A stretch of 19,838 bases of DNA, taken from NCBI GenBank assembly GCA_013698395.1, contig JACCUZ010000143.1, positions 1-19,838 of the forward strand, read 5' to 3'. The notes beneath the pieces were generated by a model. The model did no database searches, had not been told where the DNA came from, and saw only the letters and a program-made list of their open reading frames with translations. The translations under genes were made by a program, and so were the position numbers. Shown one piece after another: positions 1 through 6,565 of this stretch; the first letter of the stretch is position 1; each line of letters opens with the position of its first letter. Source of the stretch: Sporichthyaceae bacterium (GTDB lineage Bacteria; Actinomycetota; Actinomycetes; JACCUZ01).

Positions 1-1104
1 CCCCTGGTAGGCGCCGGTCGCGTCGACCACGATCGCCACGCTGTAGTTGGCGCTGATGAGCTCGTTCAACGCGTCGTTCAGCGTGGCCTGCGGTTCGACG
101 ACCGCCTCGGGCGGCAGGCCGATCTGGTCCAGTGGCCGGCCGTCGGCGCGCTGCAGGTCTGCTGGGCTGACCCACCGGCGAGGCCGTTGCTGGCCGTCGA
201 GCACCAAGGCGGCACCCTTGTCGGATGCCCGAATGGCTTCCAGCACGGTTGGGCGGTCGGAGTCGACGTGCACGGTGAGCCACTGGCTCAGCTCGATGTC
301 GCGCACGCGGCTCAGGTTGAGCCGTTTCAGGGATGCGCCGGAGCCGATGAAGTCGGCCACGAAGTCGTTCGCGGGTGCGGTCAGGATCTGCTCCGGGGTG
401 TCGAACTGCGCGATCCGCGAGCCTTCCTGCAGGATCGCGATCCGGTCGCCCATCTTGATGGCCTCGTCGATGTCGTGGGTGACGAAGACGATCGTCTTGC
501 GCACCACTGCCTGCAGCCGGAGGAACTCGTTCTGCAGCCGGTCGCGGGTGATTGGGTCGATGGCCCCGAACGGCTCGTCCATCAGCATCACAGCCGGGTC
601 GCCACTGAGTGCTCTCGCCACCCCGACGCGCTGGCGCTGCCCGCCGGAGAGCTGCTTGGGGTAGCGGTTCCGGTAGGTGCCCGGCGCCATGCCCACCGTC
701 TCGAGAAGCTCGTCGATCCGCGCATCGATCCGCTTCGCGTCCCAACCCAGCAGCTTCGGAACCGTCGCGATGTTCTGCGCGATCGTCATGTGTGGGAAGA
801 GGCCGATCTGCTGGATGACGTAGCCGATGCGGCGGCGCAGCTGGTCGGGATCGGCGGTGGTGACGTCGTCACCGTCGAGGATGATCCGCCCCGAGGTCGG
901 CTCGATGATCCGATTGATCATCTTCATGGTGGTTGTCTTCCCGCAGCCGGAAGGACCGACCAGGATCACGATCTCGCCCTCGGGAATTTCCAACGTCAGG
1001 TTGTCGACGGCAGGTTGGTTCTCCCGGGGGTACTGCTTGCACAGCTGTTCGAGGCGGATCATGGTCCGTTTGGACTGGCCGTCGGAGCTGATGGCGTCGG
1101 TCAC
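1..1104 (-). CDS. Quaternary-amine (glycine betaine/proline-type) ABC transporter ATP-binding protein, 3' end outside window
   Basis: ATPase of a betaine/choline-type importer (OpuCA/ProV-like), acting at the inner face of the membrane with the permease encoded just upstream. The frame is open from a GTG at 1104 to the window edge (368 codons), so the C-terminus is missing. Visible motifs are Walker A GPSGCGKTTT (about residues 50-59), signature LSGGQRQR (152-159), Walker B with MDEP (D176, E177) and the switch histidine in VTHDIDEA (H210). After about residue 250 a CBS-like region follows and is cut while reading AIVVDATGAYQG. CBS domains in this family sense ionic strength or nucleotides (family knowledge). 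The GTG overlaps the permease stop as GTGA, which supports this start and translational coupling. The solute-binding protein and a second permease would be expected to the left, outside the window. The exact substrate cannot be read from the sequence. Confidence 0.93.
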   Translation of the reverse strand, partial: MTDAISSDGQSKRTMIRLEQLCKQYPRENQPAVDNLTLEIPEGEIVILVGPSGCGKTTTMKMINRIIEPTSGRIILDGDDVTTADPDQLRRRIGYVIQQIGLFPHMTIAQNIATVPKLLGWDAKRIDARIDELLETVGMAPGTYRNRYPKQLSGGQRQRVGVARALSGDPAVMLMDEPFGAIDPITRDRLQNEFLRLQAVVRKTIVFVTHDIDEAIKMGDRIAILQEGSRIAQFDTPEQILTAPANDFVADFIGSGASLKRLNLSRVRDIELSQWLTVHVDSDRPTVLEAIRASDKGAALVLDGQQRPRRWVSPADLQRADGRPLDQIGLPPEAVVEPQATLNDALNELISANYSVAIVVDATGAYQG

Positions 1105-1748
1105 TGGATCCCTCGCGAGGTAGTGAGCTTGCCGAGCAGGTTGAATGCGGCGTCGAAGAGGATCGCCACGATGATGACGCCGACCATGCCGGCGAGGACC
1201 AGGTCCTGGGCGACTGGCGAGCCGACGCGGGCGAGGCCCTCGAAGATGAAGTCTCCGTAGCCTGGGCCGTCCACGATGGCGCCGATGGTCGCGATGCCGA
1301 CCAGGATCAAGGTGGTCACTCGGATGCCGGTGATGATGACCGGCCAGGCCATCGGGAGCTCGATGCGGATCAGCCGCTGCCGTCGGCTCATCCCCATGCC
1401 CTGGGCTGACTCGACGATCGCCGGGTCGACCTCTCGCAGGCCGGTGATGGTGTTGCGCACGATCGGCAGCAGGCCGTACATCGTGAGCGCGACCACGACT
1501 GGGTTCGCGCCAATCCCGAGCGGACCGATGAGCAGGATGAACAGCGCGAAGGAAGGGATGGTCAGGAACGCGCTGGTCACTGCGAGGACGATCTCGCGCG
1601 GCCGGTCGGTGCGGTAGGTAGCCACCCCCAGGCAGATCCCGATGACTGTGGACAACAGGACCGAGACCCCGACGATGACGACGTGCTCCAGACCGAGCTC
1701 GAGCATGTCGTCGCGGCGGGTGTTGAGGAAGTCGAAGAGGCTCGTCAC
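1101..1748 (-). CDS. Quaternary-amine ABC transporter permease (OpuCB/ProW-like)
   Basis: Integral membrane permease of 215 residues, the usual length for OpuCB-type single-domain permeases. About five hydrophobic segments are visible (roughly 22-43, 54-75, 80-100, 135-160, 183-205). Between the third and fourth lies the cytoplasmic EAA loop contacting the ATPase, with VRNTITGLREVDP and ESAQGMGMSRRQRL (about 97-126). That loop wording is typical of betaine/proline/choline permeases. The start is GTG at 1748, overlapping the stop of the upstream iclR gene as GTGA; its own stop overlaps the ATPase start in the same way. The three genes are therefore one coupled operon. The substrate is inferred to be glycine betaine or a related N-methylated compound, given the catabolic operon to the right. 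Confidence 0.93.
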   Translation of the reverse strand: MTSLFDFLNTRRDDMLELGLEHVVIVGVSVLLSTVIGICLGVATYRTDRPREIVLAVTSAFLTIPSFALFILLIGPLGIGANPVVVALTMYGLLPIVRNTITGLREVDPAIVESAQGMGMSRRQRLIRIELPMAWPVIITGIRVTTLILVGIATIGAIVDGPGYGDFIFEGLARVGSPVAQDLVLAGMVGVIIVAILFDAAFNLLGKLTTSRGIQ

Positions 1749-2563
1749 GGCCGCTCACCTGCGCTGCCGAGCTGGCCGTGGGGCGGCTGGTGGCTCTCGC
1801 CCAAGCGGCGGGACAGCTCGTCGGCCGTGTCCTTGACGGCCCGGCCGAGCACTGCCAGACGACGCGATCCACCCAGGCGGAACTTCGGCAGGGAGACGTT
1901 CACTGCGCCGCAGATCCGGCCGTTGACGTCGCGCACCGGTGCCGCGGCTGCGACCAGCCCCGGCTCGAACTCCTCGTCGACGACCGCGTAGTCACGGGCC
2001 CGAGCCGCGGCGACTCGCTTGTACAGCTGGTCGACGTCACGAGGGCTGTTGGGGCCCAGAGGGTGGAACACGACGTCCGTGAACTGCTTCACGAGCTCCG
2101 CCTTCTGATGGTCGAGGAGCAGAGCTCGGCCGGAGGAGGTGCAGTAGGCAGGCACCTTACGGCCGACCCACCCGGTGGCCTGGACCGCTCGGGGCGACGG
2201 GGCGGAGAACACCGTGAGCACCTCAGTGTCCCGAAGGACAGACAGGTTGACCCGCTCTGCCAGCTCCTTGCTCAGCTGGGTGAGCAGCGGCCTGGCCATC
2301 CGAAGCAAGCGCTGGTCCCCGGCCTTGGAGGCAAGCGCGAACAGCTGCCAGCCGAGGCGGTAGCCGAGGGATTCCTGGTCTCGCTCGACTAGCCCTCGCT
2401 CGGCCAACGTGCGCAGCAACCGGGAGACCTGTCCTTTGTCGCCGCCGGTCAGCGTCGCGATGCGGACGACCCCGAGGCCTCCCGCCTGCAGCGCTTCCTC
2501 CGAGCCGAGGGCGATCAAAGTTGCCGCCGCGCGGGAGACTCCGTCCGATCCAGCGTCAACCAT
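1745..2563 (-). CDS. IclR-family transcriptional regulator (first)
   Basis: DNA-binding regulator with an N-terminal winged helix-turn-helix (about residues 15-65, with GDKGQVSRLLRTLAERGLVERD as the recognition segment) and a C-terminal IclR effector domain (about 85-265). The domain carries the family signature around VPAYCTSSGRALL, and DYAVVDEEFEPGLVAAAAPVRD near the ligand pocket. The ATG at 2563 gives 272 residues, matching the family. ATGs at 2590 and 2623 are in frame, but the chosen start follows a GGTAGG sequence about 10 bases upstream and leaves the palindrome at 2596-2609 in the leader, as expected for an autoregulated gene. The open frame continues to 2905, but that extension is arginine-rich, low-complexity sequence with no family resemblance. 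It is the first gene of the transporter operon and probably controls it in response to the substrate or a breakdown product (inference). Confidence 0.88.
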   Translation of the reverse strand: MVDAGSDGVSRAAATLIALGSEEALQAGGLGVVRIATLTGGDKGQVSRLLRTLAERGLVERDQESLGYRLGWQLFALASKAGDQRLLRMARPLLTQLSKELAERVNLSVLRDTEVLTVFSAPSPRAVQATGWVGRKVPAYCTSSGRALLLDHQKAELVKQFTDVVFHPLGPNSPRDVDQLYKRVAAARARDYAVVDEEFEPGLVAAAAPVRDVNGRICGAVNVSLPKFRLGGSRRLAVLGRAVKDTADELSRRLGESHQPPHGQLGSAGERP

Positions 2564-2595
2564 GGTTGTCGGCCTACCAGACCCAATCATCTCGG

Positions 2596-2609
2596 CGCAA
2601 GCACTTGCG
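2596..2609. promoter_or_regulatory. Candidate IclR operator palindrome in front of iclR-transporter operon
   Basis: The bases CGCAAG-CA-CTTGCG form a perfect 14-base inverted repeat whose core is GCAA-N4-TTGC. It lies about 33 bases upstream of the ATG at 2563. The same GCAA/TTGC half-sites occur in front of the catabolic operon at 6530-6553. Short palindromes of this kind are usual IclR-family operators. The role is inferred from position and shared half-sites only. Confidence 0.45.
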
Positions 2610-2709
2610 GGGTCTGCATTCATATCGATACCCGCGAGAAGGGTCTCCTCGGGCGTGGACCGCGGTGCCGCGTCGCCGCACCGCATGCCGAGTGACGACG
2701 CCTTGTGCC

Positions 2710-2892
2710 GTACTTCCCGCACAGCCCCCGGAGCAGCGGTGGCGTCCGGAGAACGGGCTGCTCGCGCTGTTTGACCTCGCTTGCGACCACCTGTTCTTCG
2801 AGGACTACTGGCGCTCCACCGGCGGAGCGAAGGGCGGCATCTGGCTCGGCGACGAAGCGCCCCATGGTTCTCCGCGCGGGAGTGCAGCATGA
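2710..2892 (+). pseudogene. 3' remnant of an unidentified coding sequence
   Basis: This frame reads like genuine protein, including RWRPENGLLALFDLACDH, FFEDYWRSTGGAKGG and IWLGDEAPHG, and ends in TGA at 2890-2892. The stop overlaps the ATG at 2889 as ATGA. Upstream of about 2710 the frame degrades into arginine/proline-rich sequence antisense to the iclR leader, so no credible start is visible. It is most likely the tail of a truncated gene that once preceded the small membrane protein in an operon. I do not recognise the family. It could instead be a short intact gene with an unusual start. Confidence 0.35.
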
Positions 2893-3434
2893 CCGCCACC
2901 TGCACGTCGATGATGAGTCACCAGGTGCAGCATGGCATCTGGCATGCGATGACTACGCACGTCAGCTCTGGTGACGTCGCCACCGTCCTCGCCGCGGTCA
3001 TGGCGGCCTGCGTCGCGGCGTTTTTCGCCATCAGCGCGTACAAGAAGCAGGAGGGGGACAAGCGCCGCGACGAGCGTGCCACGCTCTACGCCGAAGCGCT
3101 GCGCGCCATCGAGGACTACTGCGAGGCGCCGTACCGGATCCGCCGCAAGGACGGCAGCCGCGAGATCACGCAGCACATCAGCGGCGTCAAGTCGAGGATC
3201 AGCTTCTACTCGGGGTGGCTCACGATCCACGCTCCGGAGCCGGTCCGTAGCGCCTACGAGAAGTACGTCCAGGCAGCTCAACGCGAGGCTGGCGCGCAGA
3301 TGACGCAGGCGTGGCACGCGCAGCCGACGAAGCGCGACCGCGACGTGCCCCTCGGCCGGAGACTGCCGCAGCCGGCAACCGCGGTCGCGCGCAACCGAGT
3401 GCTGGACGCGATGAGAGCCGATCTGCAGGAGTGA
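2889..3434 (+). CDS. Small membrane-anchored hypothetical protein
   Basis: Protein of 181 residues from the ATG at 2889, which follows GGGAG by 6 bases and overlaps the preceding stop as ATGA. A second ATG at 2949 would give 161 residues and removes a histidine/methionine-rich leader, so the start is uncertain. One hydrophobic helix, VATVLAAVMAACVAAFFAI, is followed at once by a charged stretch (YKKQEGDKRRDERATLYAEALRAIEDY). This suggests an N-terminal anchor with a helical, partly coiled-coil cytoplasmic domain. The middle contains a conserved-looking block (ISFYSGWLTIHAPEPVRSAYEKY), and the C-terminus is basic. No catalytic motif is seen. Proteins of this layout are common in actinobacterial prophage-like or accessory segments, but no phage gene lies beside it here. 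The function is unknown. Confidence 0.6.
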   Translation: MTATCTSMMSHQVQHGIWHAMTTHVSSGDVATVLAAVMAACVAAFFAISAYKKQEGDKRRDERATLYAEALRAIEDYCEAPYRIRRKDGSREITQHISGVKSRISFYSGWLTIHAPEPVRSAYEKYVQAAQREAGAQMTQAWHAQPTKRDRDVPLGRRLPQPATAVARNRVLDAMRADLQE

Positions 3435-4231
3435 CGCGATCGCCGTGGTTGCCCGGCACACAGACAGGCCGAAGAACGCGTTCCCGGGACCATGCCGATG
3501 TTCGCAGCGCGCTCTCGTCTTGGGATGCGTCGAACGTAGCCGTCATTCTGCGGCGCATCGGGCCACGCGCAATGTCTACGGGCGTGTGGCCCTAGGGGAG
3601 CCGGTTGGTCTTCCACCAACCATCAATAACGTCGTACTGAAGGGTCCGTTCGCGTCCGATCCGCACCAAACTGCCATCGCTCCAGGAACACGCCCTGGCG
3701 TCCGGGCTCTGACGATCCTCCGATTCTGTCGATGAGGCCCGTCGTAGAGCTGGCACTGCTCGACGGTGTTGGCTCGAGGGTGCAGCGGCATGGCCAGCAC
3801 CGCGCAGCATGTGATCAGTCAGTCAGTCGGTCCCGGTCCTCGACAGCAACTGCCTCGCCGGTGAGGCTGCGGGCATGGTTGCGCGCCTGGCCCATGACTC
3901 TGTGGTATCGCCAGGGTGCGCCCAGGGAGAGGAGCCCGCGCGAGGAGCTGGCTATCAGCCGCAAGTGGTGCAGTGATGTACCTGTCGTCGCAAGTCACGC
4001 GGCCGCCCACCGCGCGGTCCTGGGAGGCGATCAGCGCCGCCCCGCGACGTGGGGGCTGCTGCCACACCAGAGCCGCCGCGGAGCATTCGGCATGTCGCCG
4101 AAGGCAGCAGGATCTATCGAGGCGGCACGCCGCGGTGTGCTAGTCAACGCTCCCGCGGAACATCACCATCACCGTGCGTTGCGTGGGCATACCGAGTCAC
4201 GGCGCCTCAGCCCGTGCCTGCTGCCCGCGAG
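3435..4231. other. Gene-poor stretch, no supported gene
   Basis: About 800 bases in which no frame on either strand gives a convincing protein. Open frames are short, overlapping and rich in Arg, Pro, Ser and Ala, as expected of random high-GC DNA. The only hint of former coding is on the minus strand near 3592-3700, where a frame ends in DGSLVRIGRERTLQYDVI followed by DGWWKTNRLP. The adjoining frame reads QLYDGPHRQNRR, which may be the same remnant after a frameshift. A 7-base-pair hairpin (GGTTGGT/ACCAACC, 3603-3621) lies in that remnant. No tRNA, transposase or phage gene was seen. Confidence 0.5.
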
Positions 4232-4611
4232 CTAGTCTTGTCGGCGGATTATGTGTACCGCAGCCTCTTCGGCCGACAACCCAGCATCACACCGCCCCAT
4301 CCCTAACAGATCTGGATCAGTCCGCGAGCGCGCGCCCTCACCGCCCGTCATCAACTGCGCGATCTCGCGCTGGGACCGCGGTCGCTCCAATCGTCGTCCG
4401 CTGCTCTGTCATCGACGGCCTCGGGCTCTTCCTCAGCCAGCAACTGGTCCAGGGACTGGCCGCAATGCTCTTCGGCAGCGGTGGTACCGAACCTCAGGGA
4501 GCCTCGGTACCCGTCACCGGCGTCCCCGGTGTTGTCGCCGTCTCCGTCGAGCATGGTGTCCTCGGCACCGTCACCCTCGAGGAACTCACCGACGTCGTCG
4601 CGTCTGGTCAT
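4232..4611 (-). pseudogene. DUF5709-family protein, frameshifted
   Basis: The minus-strand frame from the ATG at 4611 reads an acidic start with EDTMLDGDGDN, then RFGTTAAEEHCGQSLDQLLA followed by EEEPEA. This is the hallmark of DUF5709, a small acidic protein family of Actinobacteria with unknown function. That frame stops near 4351. The expected C-terminal block continues in another frame (IAQLMTGGEGARS, TDPDLLGMG, LSAEEAAVHII) and ends at a TAG at 4232-4234. Family members are normally continuous, with an SAEEAA tail, so one frameshift between about 4350 and 4390 splits the gene. It is either a recent pseudogene or a sequencing error. The surrounding DNA also looks decayed, which favours a pseudogene. 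Confidence 0.7.
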
Positions 4612-4877
4612 CTTCTGACCCCAAGACTGGCCGCGTCGCCGCTGACCTGGCAGACGGCCACCGGCCGCATGCTTGTCGCACTAGTCCACACGGATACCCC
4701 TGCGGCGCAGGTGAACGACGGGACAGCAGTTGACGACGGATCATCAACGCGGAGCCTGACCCCCTGACCCTGGACTCAGAACGCCGCGGAGCACTCTGCT
4801 CAAGTCGCACCAGCGAAACCACCAACACCGAGGCAGCGGCTGAGTCGTGAATTGGGGGCAGCCGAATCCCGGCCGGG
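4612..4877. other. Intergenic, nothing recognised
   Basis: Between the DUF5709 remnant and the end of the HPF-like gene I see no supported gene, RNA or clear terminator. The short open frames on both strands lack start signals and protein-like composition. Confidence 0.5.
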
Positions 4878-5243
4878 TCAGGTCGTGCGATTGCGCATCT
4901 TCCGGCGCTCGCGAGGTTCTCGCCGCGACCTCTCGTCCTCGATCTGGCGAATCAGGTCTCTACGCACCTCCGCGAGGGCGTGATCAAGGTCGCGCTCGCG
5001 GGAGGTGGCCACCAGGTGCGCCCGTCCCGCCAGCCATGCCTGAAGGGTGACCTTCCGGTCCGGGCCTTCGGCGTCCTTCAGGGACACCTCGAGGTCGACC
5101 CGGTCGTGTTCCCACCCGGACAGGTGCGGCGCGAGCGCGGACAGCGCCCCGAGAACGCGCAGCCGGTCAGCTGTCGTGAAGCCGGCGCCGAGGCGCAAGC
5201 GCTGTTCCAGCGTCCCCGTGGGGCCGTTCTCGGTTCCGCTCAT
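4878..5243 (-). CDS. HPF/RaiA-like ribosome-associated protein
   Basis: Protein of 121 residues resembling the short actinobacterial branch of the hibernation-promoting-factor/sigma-54-modulation family. Visible features are a strand-rich first half (VDLEVSLKDAEGPDRKVTLQ and AWLAGRAHLVATS), then a helix with the pattern RDLDHALAEVRRDLIRQIED, and a basic tail (RSRREPRERRKMRNRTT) suited to binding rRNA. HPF proteins bind the 30S decoding region and protect idle ribosomes in stress or stationary phase (family knowledge). The C-terminal dimerisation domain of long HPF is absent. The ATG at 5243 has GGAGAGG about 7 bases upstream. It is a single gene, not obviously linked to the catabolic operon. 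The family assignment rests on recalled sequence pattern and is moderate. Confidence 0.62.
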   Translation of the reverse strand: MSGTENGPTGTLEQRLRLGAGFTTADRLRVLGALSALAPHLSGWEHDRVDLEVSLKDAEGPDRKVTLQAWLAGRAHLVATSRERDLDHALAEVRRDLIRQIEDERSRREPRERRKMRNRTT

Positions 5244-5545
5244 GGGTGCGCCTCTCCGGTGGGTTCAGCGTACGACGTCGCCTGACCCGGGTCGGGCCAT
5301 CCGGGGCGCGTGTACAGGGGCAGGAGGAGTCACCCAGTGCTCATCGACCCGGGCCACGCAAGCCAGACCATCAAACTCTCCCTGCGACGCACCCGGCGCT
5401 TCAGGTTCCACCCCGCCGCACCTCAGGGCAGCTCTCGTCACTGAGCATCGAGGGGTAGTTTCGGTGCGGGGCCTACGTGCACTCGTGGTGGTCACCGTCG
5501 TGCGGGCCCGCGCATGTGCAACGGGGGCGAGCAACAGTGCGGCGA
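5244..5545. other. Intergenic, no supported gene
   Basis: About 300 bases between the HPF-like start and the permease remnant. The part near 5480-5545 may hold further, out-of-frame decay of the permease (on the minus strand one frame reads ISEIVAALLLAPVA). The rest shows no gene or RNA structure I can support. Confidence 0.4.
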
Positions 5546-5728
5546 CTATCTCCGAGATGTACGGAGACCTGCCATGATGATCAGCACGGCGAGGGGCAGC
5601 TCGATCCGAGTCAGCACCGCCGTCTTGGTCATCCCCATGCCTCGCGCGGACTCGATGACCGACGCATCGACCTGACGCAGGCCGACCATGGTGTTGCGCA
5701 AGACCGAGAGGGCGGAGTATCGGCAACG
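5546..5728 (-). pseudogene. Truncated betaine-type ABC permease remnant
   Basis: The minus-strand frame reads SVLRNTMVGLRQVDASVIES followed by ARGMGMTKTAVLTRIELPLA. This aligns closely with the intact permease in this window (IVRNTITGLREVDPAIVESA followed by QGMGMSRRQRLIRIELPMA), that is, its EAA loop at residues about 91-143. Everything before that (roughly 90 residues) and the last third of the protein are missing, and the frame ends at TGA near 5546. It lies directly downstream of the second iclR gene, just as the intact permease follows the first. The natural reading is a second iclR-permease-ATPase operon reduced by deletion. The sequence differs enough from the intact copy that it is a paralogue rather than a fresh duplication. 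Confidence 0.82.
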
Positions 5729-5741
5729 GTTTCCAACGGTT
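5724..5741. repeat. Perfect 8-base direct repeat at the permease-remnant junction
   Basis: CAACGGTT occurs twice, at 5724-5731 and 5734-5741, separated by TC. It sits exactly between the stop of the second iclR gene and the first recognisable permease codons. It could be the scar of the deletion that removed the permease 5' end, or chance. Confidence 0.35.
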
Positions 5742-5744
5742 AGG

Positions 5745-6491
5745 TCACGAAGCGTTTCCGGATGACAGTTGAGCCGCATGCGTCACGAGCTGGTCGGCGG
5801 CCGTGCCCATCGCACGCGGACCGAAGCGGGCGGCGGGTCCCTGCAGGCCGAGCACCGCAACAAGAGTGCCGGAGGCGTCGAACACGGGCGCCGCGACGGC
5901 GTTCAGGTCGTTTTCCCGCTCCCCGATCGCCTGGCCCCAGCCTCGCTCCGCCGTGCGTGCGACCTCCGCCGCAAGGTCTCGGCGGTCGGTGATGGTGCGC
6001 CGGGTGTAGGCCGTCAGCGGTCCGGTGGGCATGGCGCCCCCGTAGGCGAGGAAGACCTTTCCGGTCGCGGTCGCGTGAGTCACGCTGCGTCGTCCGACCA
6101 CGGCGACACTGCGGACCGTGGAGGGGCTCTGCACGAAGTCCAGGGTGATCGTCGTCTGCTCGCCGGGCACCGAGAGCGTGGCCGTCTCGCCAGTTGCCTC
6201 CGTCAAAAGCACCAAGTGCGGTCGCGCCTGCTGCCGGAGATCCACCTTGGCGAGGGCTGCGTTGCCCAGCTCGACGAGGCGGGGGCCGAGCCGGAACCGG
6301 CCGCTGTCCGGAGCGCGGTGGACGAGCTCGTCCTGAGCGAGCGTGGCGAGCAGCCGCGACACGGTGCTCGGATTGGTGCCGACGGAGCGCGCGATCTCGT
6401 TGTTGCCCAGGTCGCGCGGGGAGTCCGCCAGCACCCGCAATACGGCCAGTGCCCGCTCCACGGTCGACAGTGCCCGTGCCGTTGTCTCCAC
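5745..6491 (-). CDS. IclR-family transcriptional regulator (second), divergent to the catabolic operon
   Basis: Regulator of 248 residues from GTG at 6491, which has GGGAG 5 bases upstream. A longer TTG start at 6533 would run into the candidate operator, so it is less likely. The N-terminal helix-turn-helix is clear (ALSTVERALAVLRVLADSPR, then NNEIARSVGTNPSTVSRLLATL). The effector domain follows, with SVTHATATGKVFLA and GQAIGERENDLNAVAAPVFD, both standard IclR positions. It is transcribed away from the FAD oxidoreductase gene at 6566, with only about 75 bases between them, so it is the best candidate regulator of the catabolic operon (inference). Downstream is the stump of a permease. It is clearly different in sequence from the first IclR protein here and may sense a different ligand. 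Confidence 0.92.
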   Translation of the reverse strand: METTARALSTVERALAVLRVLADSPRDLGNNEIARSVGTNPSTVSRLLATLAQDELVHRAPDSGRFRLGPRLVELGNAALAKVDLRQQARPHLVLLTEATGETATLSVPGEQTTITLDFVQSPSTVRSVAVVGRRSVTHATATGKVFLAYGGAMPTGPLTAYTRRTITDRRDLAAEVARTAERGWGQAIGERENDLNAVAAPVFDASGTLVAVLGLQGPAARFGPRAMGTAADQLVTHAAQLSSGNAS

Positions 6492-6529
6492 GTGAACTCC
6501 CGTGTTAGCGTCGCCGGGAAGCCCAGTGT

Positions 6530-6556
6530 GCAATAGCGTTGCGAATATGGCAATAG
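6530..6556. promoter_or_regulatory. Candidate IclR operator with GCAA/TTGC half-sites
   Basis: In the 75-base divergent gap, GCAA (6530-6533), TTGC (6539-6542) and GCAA (6550-6553) form two overlapping inverted repeats: GCAA-N5-TTGC and TTGC-N7-GCAA. The heptamer GCAATAG is also directly repeated at 6530 and 6550, a 20-base (two helical turns) spacing. The site ends just before the ribosome binding site of the first operon gene, so bound protein would block transcription or initiation. The IclR assignment is inferred from the adjacent gene and the similar palindrome at 2596-2609. Confidence 0.5.
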
Positions 6557-6562
6557 GAGGAG
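6556..6562 (+). promoter_or_regulatory. Strong Shine-Dalgarno for the first operon gene
   Basis: GGAGGAG lies a few bases before the GTG at 6566 and fixes that start against internal alternatives. Confidence 0.75.
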
Positions 6563-6565
6563 CCT

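Noticed and set aside
187..1260. Plus-strand open frame over the transporter genes
   Set aside because: The minus strand has the full set of ABC ATPase motifs and the permease EAA loop in the correct frames.
2564..2905. N-terminal extension of the first IclR protein up to 2905
   Set aside because: The extension is Arg/Pro/Ser-rich, unlike IclR proteins, and would overlap the candidate operator and the plus-strand membrane protein start.
3603..3621. Hairpin GGTTGGT/ACCAACC as a terminator
   Set aside because: It has no T-tract, no gene end nearby, and lies within a possible coding remnant.
4174..4767. Plus-strand frame of 197 codons over the DUF5709 remnant
   Set aside because: The minus strand shows recognisable DUF5709 wording in two frames; the plus frame is its antisense and has no ribosome binding site.
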